DNA of 64,000 nucleotides, from positions 1 to 64,000 of the forward strand of contig NZ_PGUW01000021.1 in assembly GCF_002863565.1 (NCBI RefSeq), written 5' to 3'. The position numbers and the translations under genes were made by a program. Positions 55,675 through 64,000 of this stretch are shown one piece after another; position 1 is the first letter of the stretch; every line of letters begins with the position of its first letter. Source of the DNA: Bacillus sp. V5-8f (GTDB taxonomy: Bacteria > Bacillota > Bacilli > Bacillales > DSM-1321). Below the pieces are notes generated by a model. That model was not told the origin of the DNA and did no database searches. It worked only from the letters and a program-made list of their open reading frames with translations.

Positions 55675-57837
55675 ATGAGAGTACTCGTTACTGGAGGCTA
55701 TGGGTTTATTGGCTCATTTGTAGCAGAACGTTTTTACAAAGAAGGCCATGATGTATTCATTATAGATAATTTAGCCACAGGGAAAAAAGAAAACATCACC
55801 TTTAAACATAAGGGATATATTTTAGACGTTGAAGATTCAAATTGTGAGGAGATATTTCGAGCCAGTAGATTCGATATTGTTGTACATTTGGCTGCAGATA
55901 GCCCGACTGTTCATTCGATTGATACTCGCCGTGAAGTTTTGGGACTTACCAACATTCTATCTTTATCAAAAAAATATATGGTTAAACAAGTAGTCTATGC
56001 CTCTTCTGCAGAGGTATATGGTCCCGTTAACGAAACACTCTTAAGCGAAGAATCCCACTGTGACCCCGTTACACCTATAGGAATGAACAAATGGTTTGGA
56101 GAATTATACATTAGCAAATGGAGTGAACTAAACGGATTTCCTGTATTAGTTTATCGTATGTCTGATGTTTATGGTCCAAAGCAAGGTGTAACAAGTGAGG
56201 GTATGATCGCAAAATTCATTAAATCCTCTTTAAATAACAGTGAGCTTATAGTCGCTGGTAATGGTGAGCAAACTGGTGATTATATTTTCGTAGAAGATGT
56301 GGCGGATGCTATCTATAAAGGAGTAATCCATAATCATTCGGGGGTTTATAATCTCTCTTCCAATCAAGACATTAGTATGAATGAGTTGAACAAAACGTTA
56401 CAACCAACTTGTTCAGTACCGGGTATTACATATGCTCAAAAAGAAAATGGCAATCCTGTACACTCATCTCTGGATAACTCAAAGCTTCAGAAAGATTTTG
56501 ATTGGTTTCCTCCAACTAGCCTAAAAGAAGGATTAGAGAAGACTTATGATTGGTATTGGATAACCGCACAAGCTGCAAGTACTTTACCTAATGAACACAA
56601 AGAAAGTAAGCTAGCTTCTATGTTAACAAAATTATTTTCAAAAGTTGAAATTGTTGCCTTATTTGCATTCATGTTTACGCTAAGTGCTCTTTTTCAACAA
56701 AAAATAGAAGTGCTAGATTTTAAGCTGCTATTCATTGTTTTAGGAACAGTTCTATTGGGAAGGGAACGTTCAATTCCGACAATTGGCATAGGTGTTCTCT
56801 GGTATATCGTCGAGAATCTAATGCAGGGCAGAGAAATCGTTTCATTACTTTACCACAATAATACAATTGCTGTAATTGCTGTTTATATTTTTGTTGGATT
56901 GACTTTAAGCTACGTGATTGACAAAAAGAATCAAGTGATTAAACAGGCTAAAAAGGATTTAGACGCATCTGAAGAGCGTTATCAATTCATGTACTCCGTT
57001 TATGAAGATGTGAGAACTGTAAAAGAAGAGCTTCAACATCAAGTACTTTACACGGAAAACAGTGTGGGAGTAATTTCGGACATCGTAAAAAGACTTGACA
57101 GTATGGAACCTGAAGATATTTTTGTTTCGGCTGTTGGTGTTATTGAAGAAGTAATGAAAACGGAAGAAGTGGCGATTTATTCTGTTAATGATGAGCAAAG
57201 CTTTTTAAGGCTGGTTGCTAAATCCAAACATCCAAATGCCTATATCCCAAGCTTCATTGATGCCGAAGCCGAAAGTGAATTTTATGATCTTCTCAGCTCA
57301 AAGAAATTATTTATCAATAGCACGTTCAATGAAAATCTTCCGCTAATGATGGCACCAGTGATGGACGGAGAAAAGGTTTCAGCTGTGATTTGTTTATATC
57401 AGGCTGATTTTGAAAACTTAACATTGCAATATCAAAATCTATTCACTACGGTTGTCGGACTGATAAGTTCTGCTTTGTCTCGGGCTGATGAGTATGTATT
57501 TGCAACAAACAGTGAAAGGTATGTGGAAGGAACGAATGTCCTAAATGCTGAGTTTCTAGACAGGATCCTTAAAGTGAAGCAGCAAGCAAAAGAAACATTA
57601 AATATGGATTATACGCTATTAAATATTAAGTTCAGTATCCATAATTTCAGCGATACTATTAACAATTTGCAACGTTCGCTGAGAAAAACAGATTATATTG
57701 GATTAAATGAAAACAATGAATTGGTTATTCTTTTATCCAATACAAATGAGGACAATGCTGAGGTCGTTAAAAACAGGTTGAGCCGAAATAACATTTTCAT
57801 TCTTGAGCAAACTAATTCAAATGCTGTTCTTGCGTAA
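55675..57837 (+). CDS. pelD: PelD-like c-di-GMP receptor fused to an N-terminal epimerase-like domain
   Basis: 720 residues. 1-300: extended SDR domain (TGGYGFIGSF, YASSAEVYG) in which the catalytic Tyr is Ile135 (VTPIGMNK; Lys139 kept), so it is probably inactive as an epimerase. ~322-415: four membrane helices. ~420-465: coiled coil. ~466-605: GAF domain. ~610-715: degenerate GGDEF domain with ENNEL (679-683) in place of GGDEF and an upstream RxxD (Arg670-Asp673) that fits the c-di-GMP inhibitory site used by PelD. TM-GAF-GGDEF order is that of PelD, which activates Pel polymerisation. Start at 55675 with GGAGGG; an ATG three bases upstream is the alternative. Confidence 0.85.
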   Translation: MRVLVTGGYGFIGSFVAERFYKEGHDVFIIDNLATGKKENITFKHKGYILDVEDSNCEEIFRASRFDIVVHLAADSPTVHSIDTRREVLGLTNILSLSKKYMVKQVVYASSAEVYGPVNETLLSEESHCDPVTPIGMNKWFGELYISKWSELNGFPVLVYRMSDVYGPKQGVTSEGMIAKFIKSSLNNSELIVAGNGEQTGDYIFVEDVADAIYKGVIHNHSGVYNLSSNQDISMNELNKTLQPTCSVPGITYAQKENGNPVHSSLDNSKLQKDFDWFPPTSLKEGLEKTYDWYWITAQAASTLPNEHKESKLASMLTKLFSKVEIVALFAFMFTLSALFQQKIEVLDFKLLFIVLGTVLLGRERSIPTIGIGVLWYIVENLMQGREIVSLLYHNNTIAVIAVYIFVGLTLSYVIDKKNQVIKQAKKDLDASEERYQFMYSVYEDVRTVKEELQHQVLYTENSVGVISDIVKRLDSMEPEDIFVSAVGVIEEVMKTEEVAIYSVNDEQSFLRLVAKSKHPNAYIPSFIDAEAESEFYDLLSSKKLFINSTFNENLPLMMAPVMDGEKVSAVICLYQADFENLTLQYQNLFTTVVGLISSALSRADEYVFATNSERYVEGTNVLNAEFLDRILKVKQQAKETLNMDYTLLNIKFSIHNFSDTINNLQRSLRKTDYIGLNENNELVILLSNTNEDNAEVVKNRLSRNNIFILEQTNSNAVLA

Positions 57838-57895
57838 TATACCCAACTCAACTTTCTTTAAACTTTTTTTACAAGAATAAATGGGATGTGAATTT

Positions 57896-58777
57896 ATGGC
57901 ATTCGTGCTTTCAATCTATTATATAGCTTGTTTAATTAGCTTATTCTATTTCTACAAAAAGGATAGAAAAAGCTTCCTTATTATATTTCTCATTATTTTA
58001 TGCTTGCCGATCTTAGGGCTGCCATTAGTGATATACCTATTTTCTGAAAGAACAATACCAGGAAAGAAATCTGCAAAAACAACTAACGATCAACATTTAA
58101 CAGCTGAGTTTATAGCTTCACAATCAATGATTAGACAGATCGACATTGATAAAGAATTGAACACTATCCCGATTACGGATGCGTTCCTGCTAAACGAAAA
58201 TAACGTAAAAAGGTCCTTATTGAAACAGAGTCTGAACGATAACACGATTCAAAACTTAGATATTTTAAAACTGGCATTAGAAAACGAGGATTCTGAAACA
58301 GCACATTACGCTGCGAGTGCAATGTTAGAAATCAAAAGAAAGACGCTTAGCTCTCTTCAGGAATTCTCAGAACAGGTGAAGAACTCTCCTGACGATTTCT
58401 CTTTGTTAGCTTCTTATGCAGATGCTCTTAAGCAAAGTATTGAAATTGGCGTCCTGGACTCTAGTATGAAAAAAAAATATATGCATGTTTATTCAGATCT
58501 ATTAGGAAAAATTTTATCAAACCACTCTACTGCTAAAGAATATTTCATAGATAAAATCAATTATGATTTGCAGCTCAAACAGTACTCGAAAGCTAAACAA
58601 TATTGTGAAATCTTTATAGAAAAACATTCGTTTGAAGAAATGCCATTTCTATTATTTTTAAAATATTACTTTCAGATTGGCGATTCGGAATCGTTTCAAA
58701 AGATGCTAAACAAGTTAAAAAAATCCCCGGTACGTCTTTCTTCTACGGGCTTAGAGATGGTTCGCTTTTGGTTATAA
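57896..58777 (+). CDS. pelE: PelE-like inner-membrane protein
   Basis: 293 residues. Two membrane helices at the N-terminus (~3-20, 27-50) and a helical cytoplasmic part (~65-293) of TPR-like repeats (e.g. ALENEDSETAHYAASAM, QYSKAKQYCEIFIEKHS). Position between pelD and pelF and this build match PelE, a scaffold of the Pel synthase complex. ATG at 57896 is favoured over 57881. Sequence is poorly conserved, so the assignment rests mostly on context. Confidence 0.75.
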   Translation: MAFVLSIYYIACLISLFYFYKKDRKSFLIIFLIILCLPILGLPLVIYLFSERTIPGKKSAKTTNDQHLTAEFIASQSMIRQIDIDKELNTIPITDAFLLNENNVKRSLLKQSLNDNTIQNLDILKLALENEDSETAHYAASAMLEIKRKTLSSLQEFSEQVKNSPDDFSLLASYADALKQSIEIGVLDSSMKKKYMHVYSDLLGKILSNHSTAKEYFIDKINYDLQLKQYSKAKQYCEIFIEKHSFEEMPFLLFLKYYFQIGDSESFQKMLNKLKKSPVRLSSTGLEMVRFWL

Positions 58778-58840
58778 TACTATCTTCTATTTCTAAGCTC
58801 ACAGATAAAAACTTAAACAACAGAGATAAGAGGTAAAACT

Positions 58841-60292
58841 ATGAGAATATGTTTGGTTGCGGAAGGGTCGTATCCATCTGTAACTGGTGGCGTTTCTAGT
58901 TGGATACAATCATTAATTACGAATATGCCTGAACATGAATTTATCATCTATGCTATAGGTGCCAATCAAGAGGAACGAGGAAATTTCAAATACAAATTAC
59001 CCCCCAATGTAGTTCATGTCCATGAAGTGTTTTTAGATGCTTACCAAAGCGAGGAAGCTAATTGGGGCAAAAACTATCGTCTAACAGCCTCCGAGAAAGT
59101 TGCCATACAAAACCTGCTTGATAACAATAATCCGAATTGGGATGATATTTTCTCTTTATTTTCAGGCGATAAACTGGATTCGGTATCAAATTTCCTTACC
59201 AGTAAAGACTTCTTGGATTGCATTAAACAGGTTTGCGAAGAATACCATACCCAAATTCCTTTTAATGAATTCTTTTGGACAGTACGATCCATGCTATTGC
59301 CATTATTCCTTTTAATGAGAGAAGAAATTCCCGAAGCCGATGTCTATCACAGTGTCTCTACTGGTTACGCTGGAGTAATTGCAAGCTTCGGGAAATGGAA
59401 ATATAACAAGCCTTTACTGTTAACAGAGCATGGGATTTATACGAGGGAACGCGAAGAGGAAATTATTAAGTCGGACTGGGTTAAAGGCCATTTTAAAAAT
59501 CTATGGACGGAATACTTTTATAAGCTTTCTCATTGTACGTATCACTTCTCTGATCAAGTAATAAGCCTGTTTAATAAGAATAAGGAAATACAGGTGGAGA
59601 TTGGCTGTGCTGAAGAAAAGATCACCATCATCCCTAATGGAATAAATCCTAGTGATTTTGAAAATCTAGCTCCCAAGGTTGAAGAAGATCAAGAGTTTAT
59701 TAATATCGGTGCCATTGTACGGATTGTGCCGATTAAAGATATCGTTACAATGCTTCAAAGCTTTGCGATTGTTAAACAGGAAGTTAAAAATGCACGGTTT
59801 TTTATCTTCGGGCCGACAGAAGAGGACCCGGAATATTATGAGGAATGCGTTCAATTGGTTGAGTCCCTTGGTATAAACGATGTGATATTTACAGGTGCAG
59901 TAAACATTAAAGAGTACGTAGGAAAAATGGATTTACTCGTGCTGTCAAGTATCAGTGAAGGCCAGCCTCTAGCTGTCTTAGAGGGCTTGGCTAGTAAAAA
60001 ACCATTTGTTTGTACAGATGTAGGAAGCTGCAGTGAATTATTATATGGCCGAAATGATGGAATCGGGAATGCTGGTATTATTGTTCCGGTCATGAATTAT
60101 GTGCAAATGGCTAAAGCCATTGTAACAATTAGCAAGGATGAAACTTTAAGGAATGAAATGGGAATGAATGGTTTCGAACGAGTTTCTCGCTTCTACTCCA
60201 GGGACCATTTTATAAATAGTTATAAGGAAATATACCAAAAAGTTGAGGGATCTTATGGCCGGGATTGGGTTTCAATTAAAGAAAATCGTTAG
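58841..60292 (+). CDS. pelF: Pel polysaccharide glycosyltransferase PelF (GT4)
   Basis: 483 residues, cytoplasmic. N-terminal DUF3492 region typical of PelF (LVAEGSYPSVTGGVSSWIQS, LLTEHGIYTREREEEI) and a GT-B C-terminal domain (IPNGINPSDF, FGPTEEDPEYYEEC, VLSSISEGQPLAVLEGLASK with the EX7E motif). In Pseudomonas PelF uses UDP-GlcNAc/GalNAc to build Pel. Ribosome site AAGAGG. Overlaps pelG by 38 bases. Confidence 0.93.
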   Translation: MRICLVAEGSYPSVTGGVSSWIQSLITNMPEHEFIIYAIGANQEERGNFKYKLPPNVVHVHEVFLDAYQSEEANWGKNYRLTASEKVAIQNLLDNNNPNWDDIFSLFSGDKLDSVSNFLTSKDFLDCIKQVCEEYHTQIPFNEFFWTVRSMLLPLFLLMREEIPEADVYHSVSTGYAGVIASFGKWKYNKPLLLTEHGIYTREREEEIIKSDWVKGHFKNLWTEYFYKLSHCTYHFSDQVISLFNKNKEIQVEIGCAEEKITIIPNGINPSDFENLAPKVEEDQEFINIGAIVRIVPIKDIVTMLQSFAIVKQEVKNARFFIFGPTEEDPEYYEECVQLVESLGINDVIFTGAVNIKEYVGKMDLLVLSSISEGQPLAVLEGLASKKPFVCTDVGSCSELLYGRNDGIGNAGIIVPVMNYVQMAKAIVTISKDETLRNEMGMNGFERVSRFYSRDHFINSYKEIYQKVEGSYGRDWVSIKENR

Positions 60293-61694
60293 AGAAAACA
60301 GTTTCCTGAGCAGAGTAAAGGCATACGCGTTTTCTTCAATTGTTATAGTAGGGCCTATGGCTTTATGCATTTTTATCATCGCCAGTGCACAGTTTTTTCT
60401 GACCATGCTTGGTACACCTCAACAAGAGAAAGAGCTTTTTCTTGCTGGTACTGAGTATTCATTTATTTTTTCTCAATTGTTAACAGGATTTTTCACAATG
60501 TTTCTTTCGAGATATTTAGCGGACCAGATCTATTCTAAGAATGAGAACTTTGTTCTTTCTTCTTTATTTGGAATGATCGCAATATGCATGTTCATAGCGG
60601 TTATATGTGGCCTGGTTTTCTATATTCCATCACCACTATCCTGGGAATTTAAGTTGGTTTCCTATTTGTTCTTTATTGAACTAATCATTATCTGGCTGCA
60701 GTCTGTTTATATTTCGGCACTTCAGGAATATAAGAAGATTATTCTAGGGTTCCTTTTAGGTACCACAATATCCTTTACTGCTTTTTTTATTAGTTTCAAG
60801 ATTCTAGGATTCCATTCCGCTATTGCAAGCTTCATTTGTATGGATATAGGTTTTTTCGTCATTTTGTTATCGTTTTTTAGAGAAATAAAAAAGTTATTCC
60901 CGGTGAATAACAAACAATATTTCAATTTTCTACATTATGTAGATAAGTACCCATCTTTATTATTTATTGGTTTCTTCTATATGGTTGGTTTATATGGCCA
61001 CAGTTTAATTATCTGGTTCGCAAATGCCCAACAGGGAGCCCTGGAGAAGCTGATAGGCAAAACGTTTATAACAGCTCCCGTGTATGATGTACCGGTGTTT
61101 TACGCCTATTTATCAATTCTGCCGGCCATGGTCATGTTTGTAGTCTCTACAGAAACGAATTTCTATGAAAAATATAAAACCTACTATTCCAGGATTTTAG
61201 GAGCGTTCTCTTATAATGAAATCAATGCTGCAAAGAGAGACATGTTCAAGGTCTTGCAACGTGAACTTACGGTAATTATGGAATTCCAGGTTGTGTTCTC
61301 TTTAGCAGCGTTGGTGTTAGGAATCAATCTTCTGCCTGAAATCGGATTAAAAAGTGAACAAATTAACACATTCATTCTGATTACAATTGGCAATACCTTT
61401 TTTATTCTGATGTTCATCATGATGCTCTTACTGCTTTATTTTGATGATAGAAAAGGCTCTTTATCCGTTATTTCCATATACACAGGAAGTAATTTATTAC
61501 TCACTTATCTTTTTGTAAATACAGACCAACTTGGAATGTCTTGTCTGATTTCTGCTTTTATTGGCTTTTCAGTCGCAATTGCACGACTGTCCCATTATAT
61601 GAAAAATCTAGATTATTATACTTTTTGTTCTCAGCCGCTCGTTGTAAAACAACGTAAATCGTTATTCCAACGATTCATTAAAAGAGTAAATTAA
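60255..61694 (+). CDS. pelG: Pel exporter PelG (MOP superfamily)
   Basis: 479 residues, about 12 membrane segments. Starts MAGIGFQLKKI like PelG proteins; contains STETNFYEKYKTYY and YNEI near residue 310, conserved in the family. It forms the membrane transport part of the synthase with PelD, PelE and PelF. ATG at 60255 with GAGGGAT upstream; a start 12 bases earlier is unlikely. Confidence 0.92.
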   Translation: MAGIGFQLKKIVRENSFLSRVKAYAFSSIVIVGPMALCIFIIASAQFFLTMLGTPQQEKELFLAGTEYSFIFSQLLTGFFTMFLSRYLADQIYSKNENFVLSSLFGMIAICMFIAVICGLVFYIPSPLSWEFKLVSYLFFIELIIIWLQSVYISALQEYKKIILGFLLGTTISFTAFFISFKILGFHSAIASFICMDIGFFVILLSFFREIKKLFPVNNKQYFNFLHYVDKYPSLLFIGFFYMVGLYGHSLIIWFANAQQGALEKLIGKTFITAPVYDVPVFYAYLSILPAMVMFVVSTETNFYEKYKTYYSRILGAFSYNEINAAKRDMFKVLQRELTVIMEFQVVFSLAALVLGINLLPEIGLKSEQINTFILITIGNTFFILMFIMMLLLLYFDDRKGSLSVISIYTGSNLLLTYLFVNTDQLGMSCLISAFIGFSVAIARLSHYMKNLDYYTFCSQPLVVKQRKSLFQRFIKRVN

Positions 61695-61732
61695 TAACGG
61701 GCACAAAATTAAACATTAAGAGTGGTGTAATT

Positions 61733-63139
61733 ATGAGCATAAGGCTAATCCCAAGCATCCTTGTATTCTTTTTGCTATTAAATTTATGCCCTTTAGCTGC
61801 TAACAATGAAGAATTAGTCACTACTCAACCCAATAAGATGGATAAAGCATTAGTCAATCCGTATACAGGGTTTGCTCCAAGTGCGGATGGCGGCCCTTAT
61901 AACCTGCCTCATAGCTTGGTCTATGCGAATATCACTTGGAGAGAACTAGAACCCCAAAAGGGAGTCTATAATTTCACTAGTATAGAAAAGAAATACAGAT
62001 TAGAAGATTGGTCAAAAGAAAATGTAAAAATTATTATTAGAATCGTATTGGATTATCCCGGCACAGCCAGCCATATAGACATTCCAGACTGGCTCTATAA
62101 AGAGATTCACGGTGATGGCACTCATTATACAACTGAGTGGGGAAAGGGTTTCAGCCCGGATTACAATAACCCTCAACTTATTTCCAATCACAAAAGCTTA
62201 ATCAAGAATTTAGGCGAACGTTATAACGGTGACGAACGAATTGCTTTTATTGAGCTGGGCAGCATTGGACATTGGGGTGAATGGCATACGATCCAGGATG
62301 AAAGCTTGACTATCCCTTTTCCAAAGCTAAAAGTGACGAATCAATATGTGATGCCGTATGTTCATTACTTCCCAAACAAAATGCTGCTGATGAGAAGGCC
62401 CTATCCTTTAGCAAATAAATATCATATGGGTCTCTTTAACGATATGTTTGGAAATGAAGAGCATACCATTAAGAGCTTTAAAAATTGGATAGATAGAGGA
62501 TACAACCTTTGGTTAACGGGTGAACGGCACCCACCAATGAAAGACTATTGGAAGCACGCCTCTTCAGGTGGTGAATTTGATCCAAACCAAGCTTGGGATA
62601 AGCTGTTTAGCAGGCCACAGTTTACAGAAGTAATCAGCCAGGCTAAAGAAACCCATGTTAGCTGGCTGGGGCCAAACGTACCAATTGAGCCATTGGATGA
62701 AAAGGAAGCTCAGAAAAACGTAGAGACCTTTCTGCAAACCATTGGATACCAGCTTCGAATTGCAAAAGAAATTCATCGTAAAGAATTGACGGCTGGGGAA
62801 CACCTCACTATGGCCATGGAATGGAAAAATGATGGGGTTGCTCCCTTTTACTTTCCATGGCCAATAGAAATTAGTCTGCTTGACCTTAACGGCCGTGCAG
62901 TAGCCAAACAAAAAACAAGCATGGATATCCGAAAATTGATTCCTGGATCATACCAGGTGTTTGAAAGATTGCAGATACCAAATAATATACCAAGTGGCGA
63001 ATATAAAGTTGCCGTTGCAATCCTAAATCCAGAAACCAACACACCCGCTATAAGGCTAAAAATGGCCGGGATGCAAGAAGATGGGCGTTATGCTTTAGGC
63101 CCTGTTATTGTTAAAAATCCTAACGAACGCGTCAAGTGA
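61733..63139 (+). CDS. Secreted DUF4832 protein (TIM-barrel glycosidase-like)
   Basis: 468 residues. Signal peptide or anchor (1-23), TIM-barrel-like region (~35-320) reminiscent of GH42/GH-A folds (VYANITWRELEPQKGVYNF, FIELGSIGHWGEWHT with a candidate acid Glu) and a C-terminal beta domain (~345-460; DUF4832) that may bind sugar. In the Pel operon of Pseudomonas PelA joins a hydrolase and a deacetylase; here the hydrolase role may be taken by this separate protein. Catalysis unproven. Confidence 0.72.
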   Translation: MSIRLIPSILVFFLLLNLCPLAANNEELVTTQPNKMDKALVNPYTGFAPSADGGPYNLPHSLVYANITWRELEPQKGVYNFTSIEKKYRLEDWSKENVKIIIRIVLDYPGTASHIDIPDWLYKEIHGDGTHYTTEWGKGFSPDYNNPQLISNHKSLIKNLGERYNGDERIAFIELGSIGHWGEWHTIQDESLTIPFPKLKVTNQYVMPYVHYFPNKMLLMRRPYPLANKYHMGLFNDMFGNEEHTIKSFKNWIDRGYNLWLTGERHPPMKDYWKHASSGGEFDPNQAWDKLFSRPQFTEVISQAKETHVSWLGPNVPIEPLDEKEAQKNVETFLQTIGYQLRIAKEIHRKELTAGEHLTMAMEWKNDGVAPFYFPWPIEISLLDLNGRAVAKQKTSMDIRKLIPGSYQVFERLQIPNNIPSGEYKVAVAILNPETNTPAIRLKMAGMQEDGRYALGPVIVKNPNERVK

Positions 63140-63155
63140 GACGCTGAGGTGTTAC

Positions 63156-64000
63156 ATGAAGAACGAACATATTATTAATAAAAATATGATTTATATTTCC
63201 ATATTTGTTTTATTATTTGGATTGGCCATTTTGTTATCACGTTCTAATATTATATTAAAGCTCCACACAGACGTTAAACAAGACGATCGAGTTGTGGATG
63301 AAAAATCAGCGCTTTCTGAACAAGAAGAACAAAACTTTAAGAATGACCGCTATTTAGTCATCTATGATCCGAACGAAAAAGGCAGCGAAAAATTAAAATC
63401 AAATATAGCGCAAACGCTGAAGTATATGAAAAAAAATACTGAAGCAACAACTATCAAAGACATTCCATCTAATCTGGATGATTATAAATCTATTATATTT
63501 GCGGTTGCACAAATTAACGGGATTCAGGACATGTCTTTGTTTCAGAAGTATGTTTATGATGGAGGAGGTATCTTCTTTGCAATTCGTCCAGAGATAGGGA
63601 ATTCCTTATTTTCAATCTATCGAAACCTGGGAATCAACGAATTAGGAAACTTTACAACTACAGAAGGTATTCATTTAACTTCCGATATCTTAATCAATAA
63701 CAAAGGCCTTTCTATTCCTAAAGAAGCATTCCTATTAAATTCATCCTTATCCTTGAAATTAGACGAGGCAGTTTCTGTTCATATGAAGTCTGAAAAAGGT
63801 CTGCCTCTTTTATGGGATACGAATTACGGAAAAGGTAAATTTATGGTCTTTAATGGTACATTTTTATCTTCAAAGGATAATAGAGGTATCATTTCGGGTG
63901 CACTAAGTTATTTACAGGAAGATTATATTTATCCAATTATGAATTCCAAACTGGTATATATCGATGATTTTCCTGCTCCACTACCACCTGGAACGAACAA
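63156..64000 (+). CDS. DUF2194 / PelA-like deacetylase, 5' part (cut by window end)
   Basis: 281 codons of an open frame that runs off the end. MKNEHIINKNMIYISIFV gives a signal anchor (~11-31), then an extracytoplasmic region with a class I amidotransferase-like or DUF2194 N-terminal part (RYLVIYDPNEKGSEKLK, FQKYVYDGGGIFFAIRPE). Near the cut it reads KLVYIDDFPAPLPPGTN; the DD pair is the metal-binding start of the polysaccharide deacetylase of Gram-positive PelA-type proteins. Ribosome site GAGGTG; 16 bases after the DUF4832 gene. Not complete, so the C-terminal deacetylase is inferred. Confidence 0.75.
   Translation, partial: MKNEHIINKNMIYISIFVLLFGLAILLSRSNIILKLHTDVKQDDRVVDEKSALSEQEEQNFKNDRYLVIYDPNEKGSEKLKSNIAQTLKYMKKNTEATTIKDIPSNLDDYKSIIFAVAQINGIQDMSLFQKYVYDGGGIFFAIRPEIGNSLFSIYRNLGINELGNFTTTEGIHLTSDILINNKGLSIPKEAFLLNSSLSLKLDEAVSVHMKSEKGLPLLWDTNYGKGKFMVFNGTFLSSKDNRGIISGALSYLQEDYIYPIMNSKLVYIDDFPAPLPPGTN

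Overview
This is a chromosomal window from a low-GC Gram-positive bacterium of the Bacillaceae. Many neighbourhoods match the Bacillus subtilis gene order: hprK-lgt-yvoD-ppaX-yvoF, uvrB-uvrA with csbA, minJ-ctpB, ftsE-ftsX, cccB, yvjA, prfB-secA, and a SinR/SinI pair. Ribosome binding sites are strong, TTG and GTG starts are common, and most genes of the first 50 kb lie on the minus strand. The species cannot be fixed from the sequence alone.

Layout. 0-6 kb: the hprK operon, a short cell-wall amidase and yvlB behind a sigma-W-like promoter. 6-8.3 kb: a chemoreceptor behind a c-di-GMP-I riboswitch with a terminator. 8.6-14 kb: uvrBA and csbA. 14-24 kb: catalase, an SH3-type amidase, an ATP-grasp protein, sirohaem genes, a short-chain dehydrogenase and a TVP38 protein. 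24-29 kb: a molybdopterin oxidoreductase operon annotated in relatives as formate dehydrogenase, with a formate/nitrite channel. 29-38 kb: a compact chemosensory operon (cheW-mcp-cheX-cheA-cheW-cheY) without methylation genes, plus another chemoreceptor. 38-50 kb: conserved core (minJ, ctpB, M23 hydrolase, ftsX, ftsE, cccB, yvjA, prfB with its programmed frameshift, secA).

50-64 kb is the most interesting part. sinR (plus) and a 46-residue sinI (minus, previously easy to miss) lie tail to tail. sinI sits directly behind a second c-di-GMP-I riboswitch. A canonical SinR inverted-repeat operator lies at the promoter of a 60-residue zinc-ribbon gene. After a decayed insertion sequence come galE and a Gram-positive Pel-type exopolysaccharide locus: pelD fused to an epimerase-like domain, pelE, pelF, pelG, a DUF4832 protein and a DUF2194/PelA-like gene cut by the window end. 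PelD keeps an RxxD c-di-GMP site. Cyclic di-GMP could therefore act at three levels here: on a chemoreceptor mRNA, on the sinI anti-repressor mRNA, and on the Pel synthase.

The window also carries a dispersed palindromic repeat (about 55 bp, GGGGTCAGTCCCC type) at 3' ends of genes, and an eight-unit 20-22 bp phased repeat upstream of yvjA. No tRNA, rRNA or CRISPR array was seen.
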